From: Pseudomonas sp. PSE14
GTDB taxonomy: Bacteria > Pseudomonadota > Gammaproteobacteria > Pseudomonadales > Pseudomonadaceae
DNA: 64,000 bases
Assembly (NCBI RefSeq): GCF_029203285.1
Contig: NZ_CP115669.1
Coordinates: 2,356,001 to 2,420,000 of the forward strand
Direction of reading: 5' to 3'
Each line of letters opens with the position of its first letter. Position 1 is the first letter of the stretch. A program made the position numbers and the translations under genes. A model generated the notes under the pieces. That model saw only the letters and a list, made by a program, of their open reading frames with translations. It did not search any database and was not told the origin of the DNA. This document shows, piece by piece, positions 8,721 through 20,410 of the stretch.

Positions 8721-9428
8721 ATGTTGCAAGTGAGTGTTTACCGCTACAACCCTGAGAAGGACGCTGCGCCCTACATGCAGGACTTCCAGGTCAATACCGA
8801 CGGCAAGGACGTGATGGTCCTGGACGTGCTGGCGCTGATCAAGGAACAGGACGAAGGTTTCTCCTACCGTCGCTCCTGCCGTGAAGGCGTCTGCGGTTCC
8901 GACGGCATGAACATCAACGGCAAGAACGGTCTGGCCTGCATCACTCCGCTGTCGGCCGCTGGCCTGAAAGGCGGCAAGCTGGTGCTGCGTCCGCTGCCGG
9001 GCCTGCCGGTGATCCGTGACCTGGTCGTCGACATGAGCATCTTCTACAAGCAGTACGAGAAGGTGAAGCCGTTCCTGCAGAACGATACTCCGGCTCCGGC
9101 CATCGAGCGTCTGCAAACCCCGGAAGAGCGCGAGAAGCTGGACGGTCTGTACGAGTGCATCCTGTGCGCCTGCTGCTCGACCTCCTGCCCGTCCTTCTGG
9201 TGGAACCCCGACAAGTTCCTCGGTCCCGCTGCGCTGCTGCAGGCCTATCGTTTCCTGGCCGATAGCCGCGACACCAAGACCGAAGAGCGTCTGGCTTCGC
9301 TGGATGACCCGTTCAGCGTATTCCGCTGCCGCGGGATCATGAACTGCGTGAACGTCTGCCCGAAGGGTCTGAACCCGACCAAGGCAATCGGCCACGTACG
9401 TAACATGCTGCTGCAAAGCGGCACCTGA
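8721..9428 (+). CDS. sdhB: succinate dehydrogenase iron-sulfur subunit
   Basis: This 235-residue subunit carries the three electron-relay clusters. The 2Fe-2S ligands lie in SCREGVCGSDGMNINGKNGL followed by AC, the 4Fe-4S ligands in CILCACCSTSCPSFWW and the 3Fe-4S ligands in CRGIMNCVNVCPKGLNP. The ATG at 8721 gives the family N-terminus MLQVSVYRYNP. A GTG at 8712 is in frame but would add three unneeded residues. It is the last gene of the sdh operon. Confidence 0.97.
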   Translation: MLQVSVYRYNPEKDAAPYMQDFQVNTDGKDVMVLDVLALIKEQDEGFSYRRSCREGVCGSDGMNINGKNGLACITPLSAAGLKGGKLVLRPLPGLPVIRDLVVDMSIFYKQYEKVKPFLQNDTPAPAIERLQTPEEREKLDGLYECILCACCSTSCPSFWWNPDKFLGPAALLQAYRFLADSRDTKTEERLASLDDPFSVFRCRGIMNCVNVCPKGLNPTKAIGHVRNMLLQSGT

Positions 9429-9466
9429 TTCGCGGCCCAAGCCACGAGTCACTGCAAGAGCAACAC

Positions 9467-9496
9467 CTGCACCGCCGGAACAATCCGGCGGTGCAG
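9467..9496 (+). other. strong hairpin in the sdhB-sucA gap
   Basis: A perfect 12-bp stem (CTGCACCGCCGG / CCGGCGGTGCAG) with a 6-base loop has no T tract. It may stabilise the sdh mRNA 3' end or attenuate read-through into sucA. The rest of the 246-base gap has an AT-rich patch near 9534-9550, but no promoter I would call. Confidence 0.6.
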
Positions 9497-9674
9497 TACT
9501 GCGGACCCAAGCCCACAAAGCGGGGGTCCTGACTTGAAAACGTATATATGACCAGCAGGGGCATCCGGGCTGGTACCCGGACTATCTGCGGGAATCGGTG
9601 GCTAGAAGTCGCTGTGTATGACTTCAAGCCAGAGATTTCATCAGGTGGAGTCCCCTTACCGAGGGTGACCAAGC

Positions 9675-12506
9675 ATGCACGAAAGCGTAATGCAGCGGAT
9701 GTGGAACAGTGCCCATCTATCCGGTGGTAACGCTGCCTACGTCGAAGAGCTCTACGAGCTCTACCTGCACGACCCGAACGCTGTGCCAGAAGAGTGGCGC
9801 ACGTACTTCCAGAAGCTCCCCGCCGACGGCAATCCCGCCCCCGACGTCTCGCATTCCTCCATCCGTGATCATTTCGTACTCCTGGCCAAGAACCAGCGCC
9901 GCGCTGCGCCTGTTTCCGCTGGCAGCGTAAGCACCGAGCACGAGAAGAAGCAGGTCGAAGTCCTGCGCCTGATCCTGGCATACCGTTTGCGCGGCCATCA
10001 GGCGGCGAAGCTCGATCCGCTGGGCCTCTGGGTGCGTACCGCTCCCGCCGACCTGTCGCTGGAGCACTACGGGCTTACTGCTGCAGACCTCGACACCACC
10101 TTCCGTACCGGTGAGCTCTACATCGGCAAGGAAGAAGCCACCCTGCGTGAAATCGTCGATGCGCTGAAGCAGACCTACTGCAGCACCATCGGCGCCGAGT
10201 TCATGCACATCGTCGATTCCGAGCAGCGCCACTGGTTCGCTCAGCGCCTGGAAAGCGTGCGTGGCCGTCCGGCGTACTCCGCCGACGCCCGTTCCCACCT
10301 GCTGGAGCGCCTGACCGCTGCCGAAGGCCTGGAGAAGTACCTGGGCACCAAGTACCCGGGCACCAAGCGTTTCGGCCTGGAAGGCGGCGAGAGCCTGATT
10401 CCGATGGTCGACGAGATCATCCAGCGCTCCGGCTCCTACGGCGTCAAGGAAATCGTCATCGGCATGGCCCACCGTGGCCGTCTGAACGTCCTGGTCAACA
10501 CCCTGGGCAAGAACCCGCGCGACCTCTTCGACGAGTTCGAAGGCAAGAAGCTGGTCGAGCTGGGCTCCGGCGACGTGAAGTACCACCAGGGCTTCTCCTC
10601 CAACGTCATGACCACCGGTGGCGAAGTCCACCTGGCCCTGGCGTTCAACCCCTCGCACCTGGAAATCGTTTCCCCGGTGGTCGAGGGCTCGGTACGCGCC
10701 CGTCAGGATCGTCGTAAGGACGGCAGTGGCGACAAGGTCGTGCCGATCTCCATCCACGGCGATGCCGCTTTCGCGGGGCAGGGCGTGGTCATGGAGACCT
10801 TCCAGATGTCCCAGACCCGTGCTTACAAGACGGGCGGCACCATCCACATCGTGATCAACAACCAGGTAGGCTTCACCACCAGCCGCCAGGACGATGCTCG
10901 TTCCACCGAGTACGCGACCGACGTGGCCAAGATGATCCAGGCGCCGATCTTCCATGTGAACGGCGACGATCCGGAAGCGGTCCTGTTCGTGACCCAGCTG
11001 GCCGTCGACTACCGCATGCAGTTCAAGCGTGACGTGGTCATCGACCTGGTCTGCTACCGCCGTCGCGGCCACAACGAGGCCGACGAACCGAGCGGCACCC
11101 AGCCGCTGATGTACCAGCAGATCGCCAAGCAGCGCACCACTCGCGACATCTACGCCGACGCGCTGATCGCCGCGGGCGTGCAGACTGCCGCGCAGGCCCA
11201 GGAGAAGGTCGACGAATACCGCGACGCTCTCGACAACGGCCAGCACGTGGTGAAGAGCCTGGTGAAGGAGCCCAACAAGGAGCTCTTCGTCGACTGGCGT
11301 CCGTACGTGGGCCATGCCTGGACCGCGCGTCACGACACCCGCTTCGACCTGAAGACCCTGCAGGATCTGTCCGCCAAGCTGCTGGAAACTCCGGACGGCT
11401 TCGTCATGCAGCGTCAGGTGCAGAAGATCTACGAAGACCGCGCGAAGATGGCTGCCGGCGGCATGCCCATCAACTGGGGCTTCGCCGAGAACCTGGCCTA
11501 CGCCACCCTGCTGTTCGAAGGTCACCCGGTGCGCATGACCGGTCAGGATGTCGGCCGCGGCACCTTCTCGCACCGCCACGCTGCGCTGCACAACCAGAAG
11601 GACGACTCGGTCTACATTCCGCTGGCTCACCTGTTCGACGGCCAGCCGCGCGTCAGCCTGTACGACTCCTACCTCTCGGAAGAAGCCGTACTGGCCTTCG
11701 AATACGGCTACGCCACCACCACGCCGAACGCGCTGGTGATCTGGGAAGCCCAGTTCGGTGACTTCGCCAACGGTGCGCAGGTCGTGATCGACCAGTTCAT
11801 CACCAGCGGCGAGACCAAGTGGCAGCGCCTCTGCGGTCTGACCATGCTGCTGCCGCACGGTTACGAAGGCCAGGGTCCGGAGCACTCCTCCGCGCGCCTG
11901 GAGCGTTACCTGCAACTGTGCGCCGAGCAGAACATCCAGGTCTGCGTGCCGACTACTCCGGCCCAGGTCTACCACATGCTGCGTCGTCAGGTGATCCGTC
12001 CGCTGCGCAAGCCGCTGATCGTGATGACTCCGAAGTCGCTGCTGCGTCACAAGCTGGCCATCTCGACCCTGGAAGATCTGGCCAACGGCTCGTTCCAGAC
12101 CGTGATCGGCGAGATCGACAACCTGGATCCGAAGAAGGTCGACCGCATCGTGCTGTGCAGCGGCAAGGTGTACTACGACCTGCTGGAGAAGCGCCGTGCG
12201 GAAGGCCGCGAGGACGTCGCGATCGTGCGTCTGGAGCAGCTCTATCCGTTCCCGGAAGACGATCTGGCCGAGGTGCTGTCGCAGTACAAGAACCTCAAGC
12301 ACATCGTCTGGTGCCAGGAAGAGCCGATGAACCAGGGCGCCTGGTACTGCTCGCAGCACCACATGCGTCGTGTCATCGCCGCGCACAAGAAAGGTCTCAA
12401 CCTGGAATACGCGGGCCGCGAAGGCTCCGCAGCTCCGGCTTGCGGCTACGCTTCGATGCACGCCGAGCAGCAGGAAAAACTGCTGCAGGACGCCTTCACC
12501 GTTTAA
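9675..12506 (+). CDS. sucA: 2-oxoglutarate dehydrogenase E1 component
   Basis: This 943-residue thiamine-diphosphate enzyme decarboxylates 2-oxoglutarate and passes the succinyl group to the E2 lipoyl arm. The N-terminal E2-binding segment SAHLSGGNAAYVEELYELYL is present. The AHRGRLNVLVNTLGK and GDAAFAGQGVVMETFQMS blocks form the active and cofactor sites, and GQDVGRGTFSHRHA lies in the C-terminal pyrimidine domain. Length is normal. A GAGGGTGA Shine-Dalgarno precedes the ATG. It starts the sucAB-lpdG-sucCD cluster, 246 bases after sdhB. Confidence 0.97.
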   Translation: MHESVMQRMWNSAHLSGGNAAYVEELYELYLHDPNAVPEEWRTYFQKLPADGNPAPDVSHSSIRDHFVLLAKNQRRAAPVSAGSVSTEHEKKQVEVLRLILAYRLRGHQAAKLDPLGLWVRTAPADLSLEHYGLTAADLDTTFRTGELYIGKEEATLREIVDALKQTYCSTIGAEFMHIVDSEQRHWFAQRLESVRGRPAYSADARSHLLERLTAAEGLEKYLGTKYPGTKRFGLEGGESLIPMVDEIIQRSGSYGVKEIVIGMAHRGRLNVLVNTLGKNPRDLFDEFEGKKLVELGSGDVKYHQGFSSNVMTTGGEVHLALAFNPSHLEIVSPVVEGSVRARQDRRKDGSGDKVVPISIHGDAAFAGQGVVMETFQMSQTRAYKTGGTIHIVINNQVGFTTSRQDDARSTEYATDVAKMIQAPIFHVNGDDPEAVLFVTQLAVDYRMQFKRDVVIDLVCYRRRGHNEADEPSGTQPLMYQQIAKQRTTRDIYADALIAAGVQTAAQAQEKVDEYRDALDNGQHVVKSLVKEPNKELFVDWRPYVGHAWTARHDTRFDLKTLQDLSAKLLETPDGFVMQRQVQKIYEDRAKMAAGGMPINWGFAENLAYATLLFEGHPVRMTGQDVGRGTFSHRHAALHNQKDDSVYIPLAHLFDGQPRVSLYDSYLSEEAVLAFEYGYATTTPNALVIWEAQFGDFANGAQVVIDQFITSGETKWQRLCGLTMLLPHGYEGQGPEHSSARLERYLQLCAEQNIQVCVPTTPAQVYHMLRRQVIRPLRKPLIVMTPKSLLRHKLAISTLEDLANGSFQTVIGEIDNLDPKKVDRIVLCSGKVYYDLLEKRRAEGREDVAIVRLEQLYPFPEDDLAEVLSQYKNLKHIVWCQEEPMNQGAWYCSQHHMRRVIAAHKKGLNLEYAGREGSAAPACGYASMHAEQQEKLLQDAFTV

Positions 12507-12548
12507 CGCCAACGCGCAGTTGATACCGAATTTAAGGAAACACACATA

Positions 12549-13775
12549 ATGGCTATCGAAATCAAAGCCCCAACCTTCCCGGAATCGGTTGCCGACGGCA
12601 CCGTTGCAACCTGGCACAAGAAGGTCGGTGAGGCCGTCAAGCGTGACGAACTGATCGTCGACATCGAAACCGACAAGGTCGTGATCGAAGTGCTCGCCGA
12701 GGCTGATGGCGTCCTGGCTGAGATCGTCAAGGGCGAGGGCGACACCGTTCTCTCCAACGAACTACTGGGCAAGCTGAGCGAAGGCGGTGCCGCCGCTGCC
12801 GCTCCGGCTGCTGCCGCAGCTCCGGCTGCCGCCCCGGCCGCCGCTGCCCCGGCTGCTGCCGCTGACGACAACATCCTGTCGCCGGCCGCTCGCAAGCTCG
12901 CCGAAGAAAACGGCATCGACCCGAACAGCCTGGCCGGCACCGGCAAGGGCGGTCGCGTCACCAAGGAAGACGTCGTCGCTGCCGTTGAAGCCAAGAAGAA
13001 TGCCCCGGCTGCTGCGCCGGTTGCCAAGGCTGCCGCTCCGGCCGCCGAAGCTCCGGTGTTCGCCGCTGGCGATCGCGTTGAGAAGCGCGTGCCGATGACC
13101 CGCCTGCGCGCCAAGGTTGCCGAGCGTCTGGTCGAAGCCCAGTCCTCCATGGCCATGCTGACTACCTTCAACGAAGTCAACATGAAGCCGATCATGGACC
13201 TGCGCAACAAGTACAAGGACCTGTTCGAGAAGAAGCACAACGGCGTTCGCCTGGGCTTCATGTCCTTCTTCGTCAAGGCCGCCACCGAAGCCCTGAAGCG
13301 CTTCCCGGGCGTCAACGCCTCGATCGACGGCAACGACATTGTCTACCACGGCTACCAGGACATCGGTGTCGCCGTATCCAGCGACCGCGGTCTGGTCGTT
13401 CCGGTACTGCGTAACGCCGAGTTCATGAGCCTGGCCGAGATCGAGAACGGCATCGCCACCTTCGGCAAGAAAGCCAAAGACGGCAAGCTGTCCATCGAAG
13501 ACATGACCGGTGGTACTTTCACCATTTCCAACGGTGGCGTATTCGGTTCCCTGCTGTCGACTCCGATCGTCAACCCGCCGCAGACCGCCATCCTCGGCAT
13601 GCACAAGATCCAGGAGCGCCCGATGGCCGTTAACGGCCAGGTGGTAATCCTGCCGATGATGTACCTGGCGCTGTCCTACGATCACCGCATGATCGACGGC
13701 AAGGAAGCGGTAAGCTTCCTGGTCACCATGAAGGATCTGCTGGAAGATCCGGCTCGCCTGCTGCTGGACGTCTGA
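12549..13775 (+). CDS. sucB: dihydrolipoyllysine succinyltransferase (E2 of 2-oxoglutarate dehydrogenase)
   Basis: This 408-residue core subunit has three parts. The lipoyl domain (1-75) carries the lipoylated K43 in [13 protein letters not shown] long Ala/Pro-rich swinging linker (about 80-110) leads to a peripheral-subunit-binding domain ([16 protein letters not shown]). The catalytic domain ends in [15 protein letters not shown], with the active-site His and Asp. It transfers succinyl groups to CoA. It lies 42 bases after sucA, with a TAAGGA Shine-Dalgarno. Confidence 0.97.
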   Translation: MAIEIKAPTFPESVADGTVATWHKKVGEAVKRDELIVDIETDKVVIEVLAEADGVLAEIVKGEGDTVLSNELLGKLSEGGAAAAAPAAAAAPAAAPAAAAPAAAADDNILSPAARKLAEENGIDPNSLAGTGKGGRVTKEDVVAAVEAKKNAPAAAPVAKAAAPAAEAPVFAAGDRVEKRVPMTRLRAKVAERLVEAQSSMAMLTTFNEVNMKPIMDLRNKYKDLFEKKHNGVRLGFMSFFVKAATEALKRFPGVNASIDGNDIVYHGYQDIGVAVSSDRGLVVPVLRNAEFMSLAEIENGIATFGKKAKDGKLSIEDMTGGTFTISNGGVFGSLLSTPIVNPPQTAILGMHKIQERPMAVNGQVVILPMMYLALSYDHRMIDGKEAVSFLVTMKDLLEDPARLLLDV

Positions 13776-13786
13776 TTCGTCAATTC

Positions 13787-13830
13787 ACACGACGGCCCCG
13801 TACTACACGACGGCCCCGAGAGGGGCCGTC
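13787..13830 (+). other. direct repeat and hairpin between sucB and lpdG
   Basis: ACACGACGGCCCCG occurs at 13787-13800 and again at 13805-13818. The second copy forms the left arm of a 9-bp hairpin (GACGGCCCC / GGGGCCGTC, 13809-13830) with a GAGA loop. There is no T tract, so it is more likely an mRNA-processing or attenuation element than a full terminator. Confidence 0.6.
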
Positions 13831-13853
13831 CGCTTCACCGGAATAAGGATTGA

Positions 13854-15293
<1,440 letters not shown>

Positions 15294-15452
15294 GGAACGG
15301 GACCACGGCGGGGAGGGCGGCAGTCTTTTGCGAGGGGCTGCCGTCCACTCCGCCGGATCGTTTCTCCCCTGAGGGGACTCGGTCACAGGTGGCGTGGTGC
15401 CACGAGCGCCGCGCCTTATGCGCAATACCCAAGACGAAAACGGTAGACAAGC

Positions 15453-16619
15453 ATGAATCTCCACGAATATCAGGGTAAGCAGCTGTTCGCTGAGTACGGC
15501 CTGCCCGTATCCAAGGGCTTCGCCGTCGACACACCCGAAGAGGCCGCAGAAGCCTGTGAAAAGATCGGTGGTACCGAGTGGGTCGTTAAGGCCCAGGTAC
15601 ACGCTGGTGGCCGCGGTAAAGCGGGCGGTGTGAAGCTGGTCAAGAGCAAAGAGGACGCCAAGGCGTTCGCCGCCAACTGGCTGGGCAAGCGTCTGGTGAC
15701 CTACCAGACTGACGCCAACGGCCAGCCGGTCAGCAAGATCCTGGTGGAATCCTGCACCGACATCGACAAGGAGCTGTACCTCGGCGCCGTTGTCGACCGT
15801 TCCAGCCGTCGCATCGTCTTCATGGCCTCCACCGAAGGTGGCGTGGACATCGAGAAAGTTGCGCACGAGACCCCTGAGAAGATCCTGAAGGCCACCATCG
15901 ATCCGCTGGTTGGCGCTCAGCCGTTCCAGGGCCGCGAGCTGGCCTTCCAGCTGGGCCTGAAGGGCGACCAGATCAAGCAGTTCACCCACATCTTCGTTGG
16001 CCTGGCCAAGCTGTTCCAGGACTACGACCTGGCGCTGCTGGAAGTGAACCCGCTGGTGATCAAGAAAGACGGCAACCTGCACTGCCTGGACGCCAAGATC
16101 AACATCGACTCCAACGCCATGTACCGTCAGCCCAAGCTGCGCGCCATGCACGACCCGTCCCAGGACGACGCTCGTGAAGCCCATGCGCAGAAGTGGGAAC
16201 TGAACTACGTCGCGCTGGAAGGCAACATCGGCTGCATGGTCAACGGCGCTGGCCTGGCCATGGGCACCATGGACATCGTCAACCTCCACGGCGGCAAGCC
16301 GGCCAACTTCCTCGACGTTGGCGGCGGTGCGACCAAAGAGCGCGTGACCGAAGCGTTCAAGATCATCCTGTCCGACAGCAACGTCGCTGCCGTTCTGGTG
16401 AACATCTTCGGCGGCATCGTTCGCTGCGACATGATTGCCGAAGGCATCATCGGCGCCGTGAAAGAAGTCGGCGTGAAAATCCCGGTTGTCGTTCGTCTGG
16501 AAGGCAACAACGCCGACCTCGGCGCCAAGGTCCTGGCCGAGAGCGGTCTGAACATCATCGCGGCGACCAGCCTGACCGACGCTGCCCAGCAAGTCGTCAA
16601 GGCCGCGGAGGGTAAGTAA
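15453..16619 (+). CDS. sucC: succinyl-CoA synthetase beta subunit (ADP-forming)
   Basis: The 388-residue beta subunit has an N-terminal ATP-grasp domain ([20 protein letters not shown] start; [13 protein letters not shown] nucleotide loop). The C-terminal CoA-ligase domain has [12 protein letters not shown] and [15 protein letters not shown]. With SucD it makes ATP from succinyl-CoA. The 159-base gap after lpdG holds no clear promoter. The stop overlaps the sucD start by one base (TAATG). Confidence 0.97.
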   Translation: MNLHEYQGKQLFAEYGLPVSKGFAVDTPEEAAEACEKIGGTEWVVKAQVHAGGRGKAGGVKLVKSKEDAKAFAANWLGKRLVTYQTDANGQPVSKILVESCTDIDKELYLGAVVDRSSRRIVFMASTEGGVDIEKVAHETPEKILKATIDPLVGAQPFQGRELAFQLGLKGDQIKQFTHIFVGLAKLFQDYDLALLEVNPLVIKKDGNLHCLDAKINIDSNAMYRQPKLRAMHDPSQDDAREAHAQKWELNYVALEGNIGCMVNGAGLAMGTMDIVNLHGGKPANFLDVGGGATKERVTEAFKIILSDSNVAAVLVNIFGGIVRCDMIAEGIIGAVKEVGVKIPVVVRLEGNNADLGAKVLAESGLNIIAATSLTDAAQQVVKAAEGK

Positions 16620-17500
16620 TGAGCGTCCTGATCAATAAAGACACCAAAGTCATCTGCCAGGGCTTCACCGGCTCGCAGGGTACCTTCCACTCCGAACAAG
16701 CCATCGCCTACGGCACCAAGATGGTTGGCGGCGTGACCCCCGGCAAGGGCGGTACCACCCACCTGGGCCTGCCGGTGTTCAACACCGTCAAGGAAGCTGT
16801 AGAAGCCACCGGCGCCGACGCCTCGGTCATCTACGTTCCGGCTCCGTTCTGCAAGGACTCGATCCTGGAAGCGGCCTTCGGCGGCATCAAGCTGATCGTC
16901 TGCATCACCGAAGGCATCCCGACCATCGACATGCTGGAAGCCAAGGTCAAGTGCGACGAACTGGGCGTACGCCTGATCGGCCCGAACTGCCCGGGCGTGA
17001 TCACTCCCGGCGAGTGCAAGATCGGCATCATGCCGGGTCACATCCACCTGCCGGGCAAGGTAGGCATCGTGTCGCGTTCCGGCACCCTGACCTACGAAGC
17101 CGTGAAGCAGACCACCGACGCCGGCTTCGGCCAGTCCACCTGCGTGGGCATCGGTGGTGACCCGATCCCGGGCTCCAACTTCATCGACATCCTGAAGCTG
17201 TTCCAGGAAGACCCGAAAACCGAAGCCATCGTCATGATCGGCGAAATCGGTGGTTCGGCTGAAGAAGAAGCGGCTGCCTACATCAAGGCCAACGTGACCA
17301 AGCCGGTGGTGTCCTACATCGCTGGTGTTACCGCACCGCCCGGCAAGCGCATGGGCCACGCGGGCGCCATCATCTCCGGTGGCAAGGGCACTGCGGACGA
17401 GAAGTTCGCTGCCCTGCAGGACGCTGGCGTGAAAACCGTGCGTTCCCTGGCTGACATCGGCAAGGCCCTGGCCGAGCTGACCGGCTGGGCGGTCAAGTAA
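16619..17500 (+). CDS. sucD: succinyl-CoA synthetase alpha subunit
   Basis: This 293-residue subunit has a CoA-binding Rossmann domain ([20 protein letters not shown]) and the catalytic phosphohistidine H247 in [13 protein letters not shown]. The [19 protein letters not shown] block is also typical. It is translationally coupled to sucC and ends the TCA cluster, followed by a terminator at 17530. Confidence 0.98.
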   Translation: MSVLINKDTKVICQGFTGSQGTFHSEQAIAYGTKMVGGVTPGKGGTTHLGLPVFNTVKEAVEATGADASVIYVPAPFCKDSILEAAFGGIKLIVCITEGIPTIDMLEAKVKCDELGVRLIGPNCPGVITPGECKIGIMPGHIHLPGKVGIVSRSGTLTYEAVKQTTDAGFGQSTCVGIGGDPIPGSNFIDILKLFQEDPKTEAIVMIGEIGGSAEEEAAAYIKANVTKPVVSYIAGVTAPPGKRMGHAGAIISGGKGTADEKFAALQDAGVKTVRSLADIGKALAELTGWAVK

Positions 17501-17529
17501 GCGTCTCGCTTACCGACCGTTAGCTGTGC

Positions 17530-17562
17530 AGGGGCCACCTTCGGGTGGCCTCTGTCATTTTG
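17530..17562 (+). terminator. terminator after sucD
   Basis: A GGGCCACC / GGTGGCCT stem with a TTCG tetraloop is followed by an imperfect T-rich run (TCTGTCATTTT). Confidence 0.8.
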
Positions 17563-17617
17563 CCTGCATCGCACAAAGTTTCGATCAGGCGACACTCCCG
17601 TTCATTCCGCGGACTAT

Positions 17618-17631
17618 CTGACGTACGTCAG
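17618..17631. promoter_or_regulatory. 14-bp perfect palindrome upstream of braB
   Basis: CTGACGTACGTCAG is self-complementary and lies inside a wider ATTCCG...CGGAAT inverted pair (17604-17609 and 17642-17647). Its position suggests a dimeric-repressor operator for braB. The regulator is unknown. Confidence 0.45.
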
Positions 17632-17985
17632 TGCAGTTCATCGGAATGGATCGTTAGGCTAGCAACTATCTGAAGCGTCGCGTTCCCCACAAGGGAAGGC
17701 TCGCTCACCGTCACCTCCTACCCGGAAGCGGCGGCGATTCCTGACCGTCATGGATGGCGCGTCACCAGCATGCAGGATGCAACCGGGCCACGAGCTCATG
17801 GAAAACCTCTGCTATCGGACTTCCAAGAACAATCCTCCGTACCGGAATGACAGCAGCATCACAGGATGCGCAGGCTCGCCCCAAGTGAGTCAGCCAATCC
17901 CGTTCGATGCGGCTTTGTCACGTCTGTACGGTCGTTGTGCCCTGGGAGACCACGAAACCGTTTCAGCACTGTGGTATTTCCCTTC

Positions 17986-19299
17986 ATGAACGTTTTGAAA
18001 GGCCAGGACATCCTGGCACTTGGTTTTATGACCTTCGCCCTGTTCGTCGGGGCGGGCAACATCATCTTCCCGCCGATCGTGGGCCTGCAGTCCGGTCCGC
18101 ATGTCTGGATGGCGGCGCTGGGCTTCCTGATCACCGCGGTTGGCCTGCCGGTGATCACCGTCGTAGCGCTGGCCAAGGTCGGCGGGGCGATGGATACCCT
18201 CAGCCACCCGATCGGCCGCATCGCCGGCGGGCTGCTGGCGGCTGTCTGCTACCTGTCGGTCGGACCGCTGTTCGCCACCCCGCGCACCGCTACCGTCTCC
18301 TTCGAGGTAGGCCTGGCGCCGCTGACCGGGGAGGGCGCTCTGCCGCTGTTCCTCTACAGCCTGGTGTACTTCCTGGTGGTGCTGGTGATCTCGCTGTATC
18401 CGGGCAAGCTGCTCGATACCGTCGGCCGCTTCCTCGCGCCGCTGAAGATCATCGCCTTGGCCGCCCTGGGCATCGCCGCCTTCATGCTGCCGGCCGGCCC
18501 CATCGGCACCGCGGAACCGGCCTACCAGGCCGCCGCGTTCTCCCAGGGCTTCGTCAATGGCTACCTGACCATGGACACCCTCGGAGCGCTGGTCTTCGGC
18601 ATCGTCATCGTCAACGCGATCCGTTCCCGTGGCGTGCAGTCGCCGCGCCTGATCACCCGCTACGCGATCATCGCCGGCCTGATCGCCGGTGTAGGCCTGG
18701 CGCTGGTGTATATCAGCCTGTTCCGCCTGGGCGCGGGCAGCCATGACATCGCCGCTGGCGCCAGCAACGGCGCCGCCGTCCTGCACGCCTACGTGCAGCA
18801 CACCTTCGGCTCGCTGGGCAGCACCTTCCTGGCCGTGCTGATCGCGCTGGCCTGCCTGGTTACCGCCGTGGGCCTGACCTGCGCCTGCGCCGAGTACTTC
18901 TGCCGTATCCTGCCGCTGTCGTACCGCAGCCTGGTGATCATCCTTGCGGCGTTCTCGCTGCTGGTGTCGAACCTGGGCCTGACCAAGCTCATCCAGTTCT
19001 CGATCCCGGTACTGACCGCCATCTATCCGCCGTGCATCGTGCTGGTGGCGCTGAGCTTCTGCGCCAGCCTGTGGCGCTCGCAGACGCGCATCGTCGCCCC
19101 GGTCATGGTCATCTCCTTCATCTTCGGCCTCATCGACGCGCTCAAGGGCGCCAAGCTCGACGCCTGGATGCCGGGCTGGATGGAACATCTGCCGCTGGCC
19201 GAGCAGGGCCTCGCGTGGCTGATCCCGTCGGTAGTCATGCTGGCCGCGATGGCAGTGCTCGATCGTCTGCTGGGCAAGCCCCAGGAAGCGATGGCCTGA
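17986..19299 (+). CDS. braB: branched-chain amino acid:cation symporter (LIVCS family, BraB/BrnQ)
   Basis: The 437-residue carrier has about 12 transmembrane helices and the LIVCS opening [20 protein letters not shown] followed by GNIIFPP. It imports leucine, isoleucine and valine with Na+ (or H+). Length equals that of P. aeruginosa BraB as I recall it, and braB follows sucD there too, which supports the name over braZ. The ATG at 17986 is chosen from the family N-terminus. It lacks a good Shine-Dalgarno (GTATTTCCCTTC precedes it), and the frame remains open 40 codons upstream. Confidence 0.9.
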   Translation: MNVLKGQDILALGFMTFALFVGAGNIIFPPIVGLQSGPHVWMAALGFLITAVGLPVITVVALAKVGGAMDTLSHPIGRIAGGLLAAVCYLSVGPLFATPRTATVSFEVGLAPLTGEGALPLFLYSLVYFLVVLVISLYPGKLLDTVGRFLAPLKIIALAALGIAAFMLPAGPIGTAEPAYQAAAFSQGFVNGYLTMDTLGALVFGIVIVNAIRSRGVQSPRLITRYAIIAGLIAGVGLALVYISLFRLGAGSHDIAAGASNGAAVLHAYVQHTFGSLGSTFLAVLIALACLVTAVGLTCACAEYFCRILPLSYRSLVIILAAFSLLVSNLGLTKLIQFSIPVLTAIYPPCIVLVALSFCASLWRSQTRIVAPVMVISFIFGLIDALKGAKLDAWMPGWMEHLPLAEQGLAWLIPSVVMLAAMAVLDRLLGKPQEAMA

Positions 19300-19316
19300 C
19301 GCCCGCCGTGCAAACG

Positions 19317-19345
19317 AAAAAGGCCGCCCACAAGGCGGCCTTTTT
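19317..19345 (+). terminator. terminator after braB
   Basis: A5, GGCCGCC, a 5-base loop, GGCGGCC and T5. Confidence 0.9.
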
Positions 19346-19447
19346 CATGCCTGCATGGTCTTCTACAAGATTACAGACCGTGTCTTTCTCCGCATATCTG
19401 GCGTCTATCCGCCGCGTATTCCTTCAAAACCTCACGCAAGGACAAGC

Positions 19448-20203
19448 ATGACCGACGTCGTCGACCTGTTCGATATCCAGTACCTGTGGAACCTGTTCGC
19501 CATCCTCTGGTTCCTCGTCTGCTGGATCGGCTACACCCGCTATGCCAAGGCCAAGGCCCGCGATACCGCTTGCCTGGCCAGCGTGCTGCACCTCTACCGC
19601 CAGGACTGGATGCGCCGCCTGTTGCTGCGCGACAACCGCGTGGCCGACGCCAGCGTGATCGGCAACCTGGAGCGCAACGCGTCGTTCTTCGCTTCCAGCA
19701 CCCTGATCATCCTCGCCGGCATCCTGACCCTGCTGGGCTCAGCCGAACGCACCATCTCGGTGCTGGCCGACCTGCCGTTCGTGGCGCCGCCGACCCGCGG
19801 CCTGTCGGAGCTGAAGCTGCTCTGCTTGGCGGTGGTGTTCGTGTATGCCTTCTTCACCTTCAGCTGGTGCATGCGGCAATACAATTTCGCGGCGGTGCTG
19901 GTGGCTTCCGCGCCGATGGTGGGGGAGCGCAGCGTCGGCGAGCAGGAGCGCAAGATGTACGCCGAGCGCGCGGCGCGCGTGGTGTCGCTGGCGGCGCACC
20001 AGTTCAACCAGGGCCTGCGTACCTACTACTTCGGCCTGGCGATGCTCGCCTGGTTCATCAACCCGCTGATCTTCATGCTGGTGACCGCCGGAGTTGTAGG
20101 GGTGCTGTATCAGCGCGAGTTCCATTCCCGCGTGCTGCATGTGATGGTCTACACGCCTACGCCCCAGGCGGACGCCCCGCGCGACGACGATATCCCGGCC
20201 TGA
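19448..20203 (+). CDS. DUF599-family membrane protein
   Basis: This 251-residue protein matches the DUF599 family. It has an N-terminal helix (LWNLFAILWFLVCWIGYTRY), the conserved DWMRRLLLRDNRVADASVIG loop, and a helix around NASFFASSTLIILAGILTLL. Further helices lie near residues 120-140 and 195-225. It is an inner-membrane protein of unknown role. The ATG at 19448 follows CAAGGACAAGC. Upstream in-frame codons back to 19355 cross the braB terminator zone and are rejected. Confidence 0.85.
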   Translation: MTDVVDLFDIQYLWNLFAILWFLVCWIGYTRYAKAKARDTACLASVLHLYRQDWMRRLLLRDNRVADASVIGNLERNASFFASSTLIILAGILTLLGSAERTISVLADLPFVAPPTRGLSELKLLCLAVVFVYAFFTFSWCMRQYNFAAVLVASAPMVGERSVGEQERKMYAERAARVVSLAAHQFNQGLRTYYFGLAMLAWFINPLIFMLVTAGVVGVLYQREFHSRVLHVMVYTPTPQADAPRDDDIPA

Positions 20204-20220
20204 GCTGACGCCGGATGCGA

Positions 20221-20249
20221 CAAGGCCCGCGAATGCGGGCCTTGTGCTG
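20221..20249 (+). terminator. hairpin terminator after the DUF599 gene
   Basis: A CAAGGCCCGC / GCGGGCCTTG perfect 10-bp stem has a GAAT loop. The T tract is weak, so termination may be partial. Confidence 0.7.
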
Positions 20250-20279
20250 TACAACGCGAGAAGCGGCTTATCGCCAGCT

Positions 20280-20401
20280 CACGATCTGCTGCGCGTCGGC
20301 ATAACTGCGTTAAAAACAGGCTCGGAATGCTCATTTACAACTCGTAAACTCCGCTTCCTCGCCTGTTTTTGCCTTGTTCTGCTCTAGCTCGCGAGATCGT
20401 G
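20280..20401. repeat. 122-bp nested inverted-repeat element (non-REP)
   Basis: The outer ends are CACGATCT (20280-20287) and AGATCGTG (20394-20401). A second pair, AAAAACAGGC (20312-20321) and GCCTGTTTTT (20361-20370), lies inside. A third pair, TTTAC/GTAAA, is at the centre (20334-20348). It has no coding frame and resembles a dispersed non-coding repeat I recall from other Pseudomonas intergenic regions. It lies in the gap between two convergent genes. Confidence 0.65.
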
Positions 20402-20410
20402 AACAGGCTC

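Larger units (their letters stand above)
17501..17985. other. sucD-braB intergenic region
   Basis: These 485 bases contain the sucD terminator and a 14-bp perfect palindrome at 17618-17631, flanked by ATTCCG / CGGAAT arms. About 350 further bases lead up to braB. An open frame of 79 codons at 17750-17989 has no Shine-Dalgarno or family resemblance. I see no convincing promoter hexamers. A long leader is possible. Confidence 0.6.

Noticed and set aside
17750-17989. 79-codon frame upstream of braB as a possible leader peptide
   Set aside because: No Shine-Dalgarno, no run of Leu/Ile/Val codons and no following attenuator-terminator pair.
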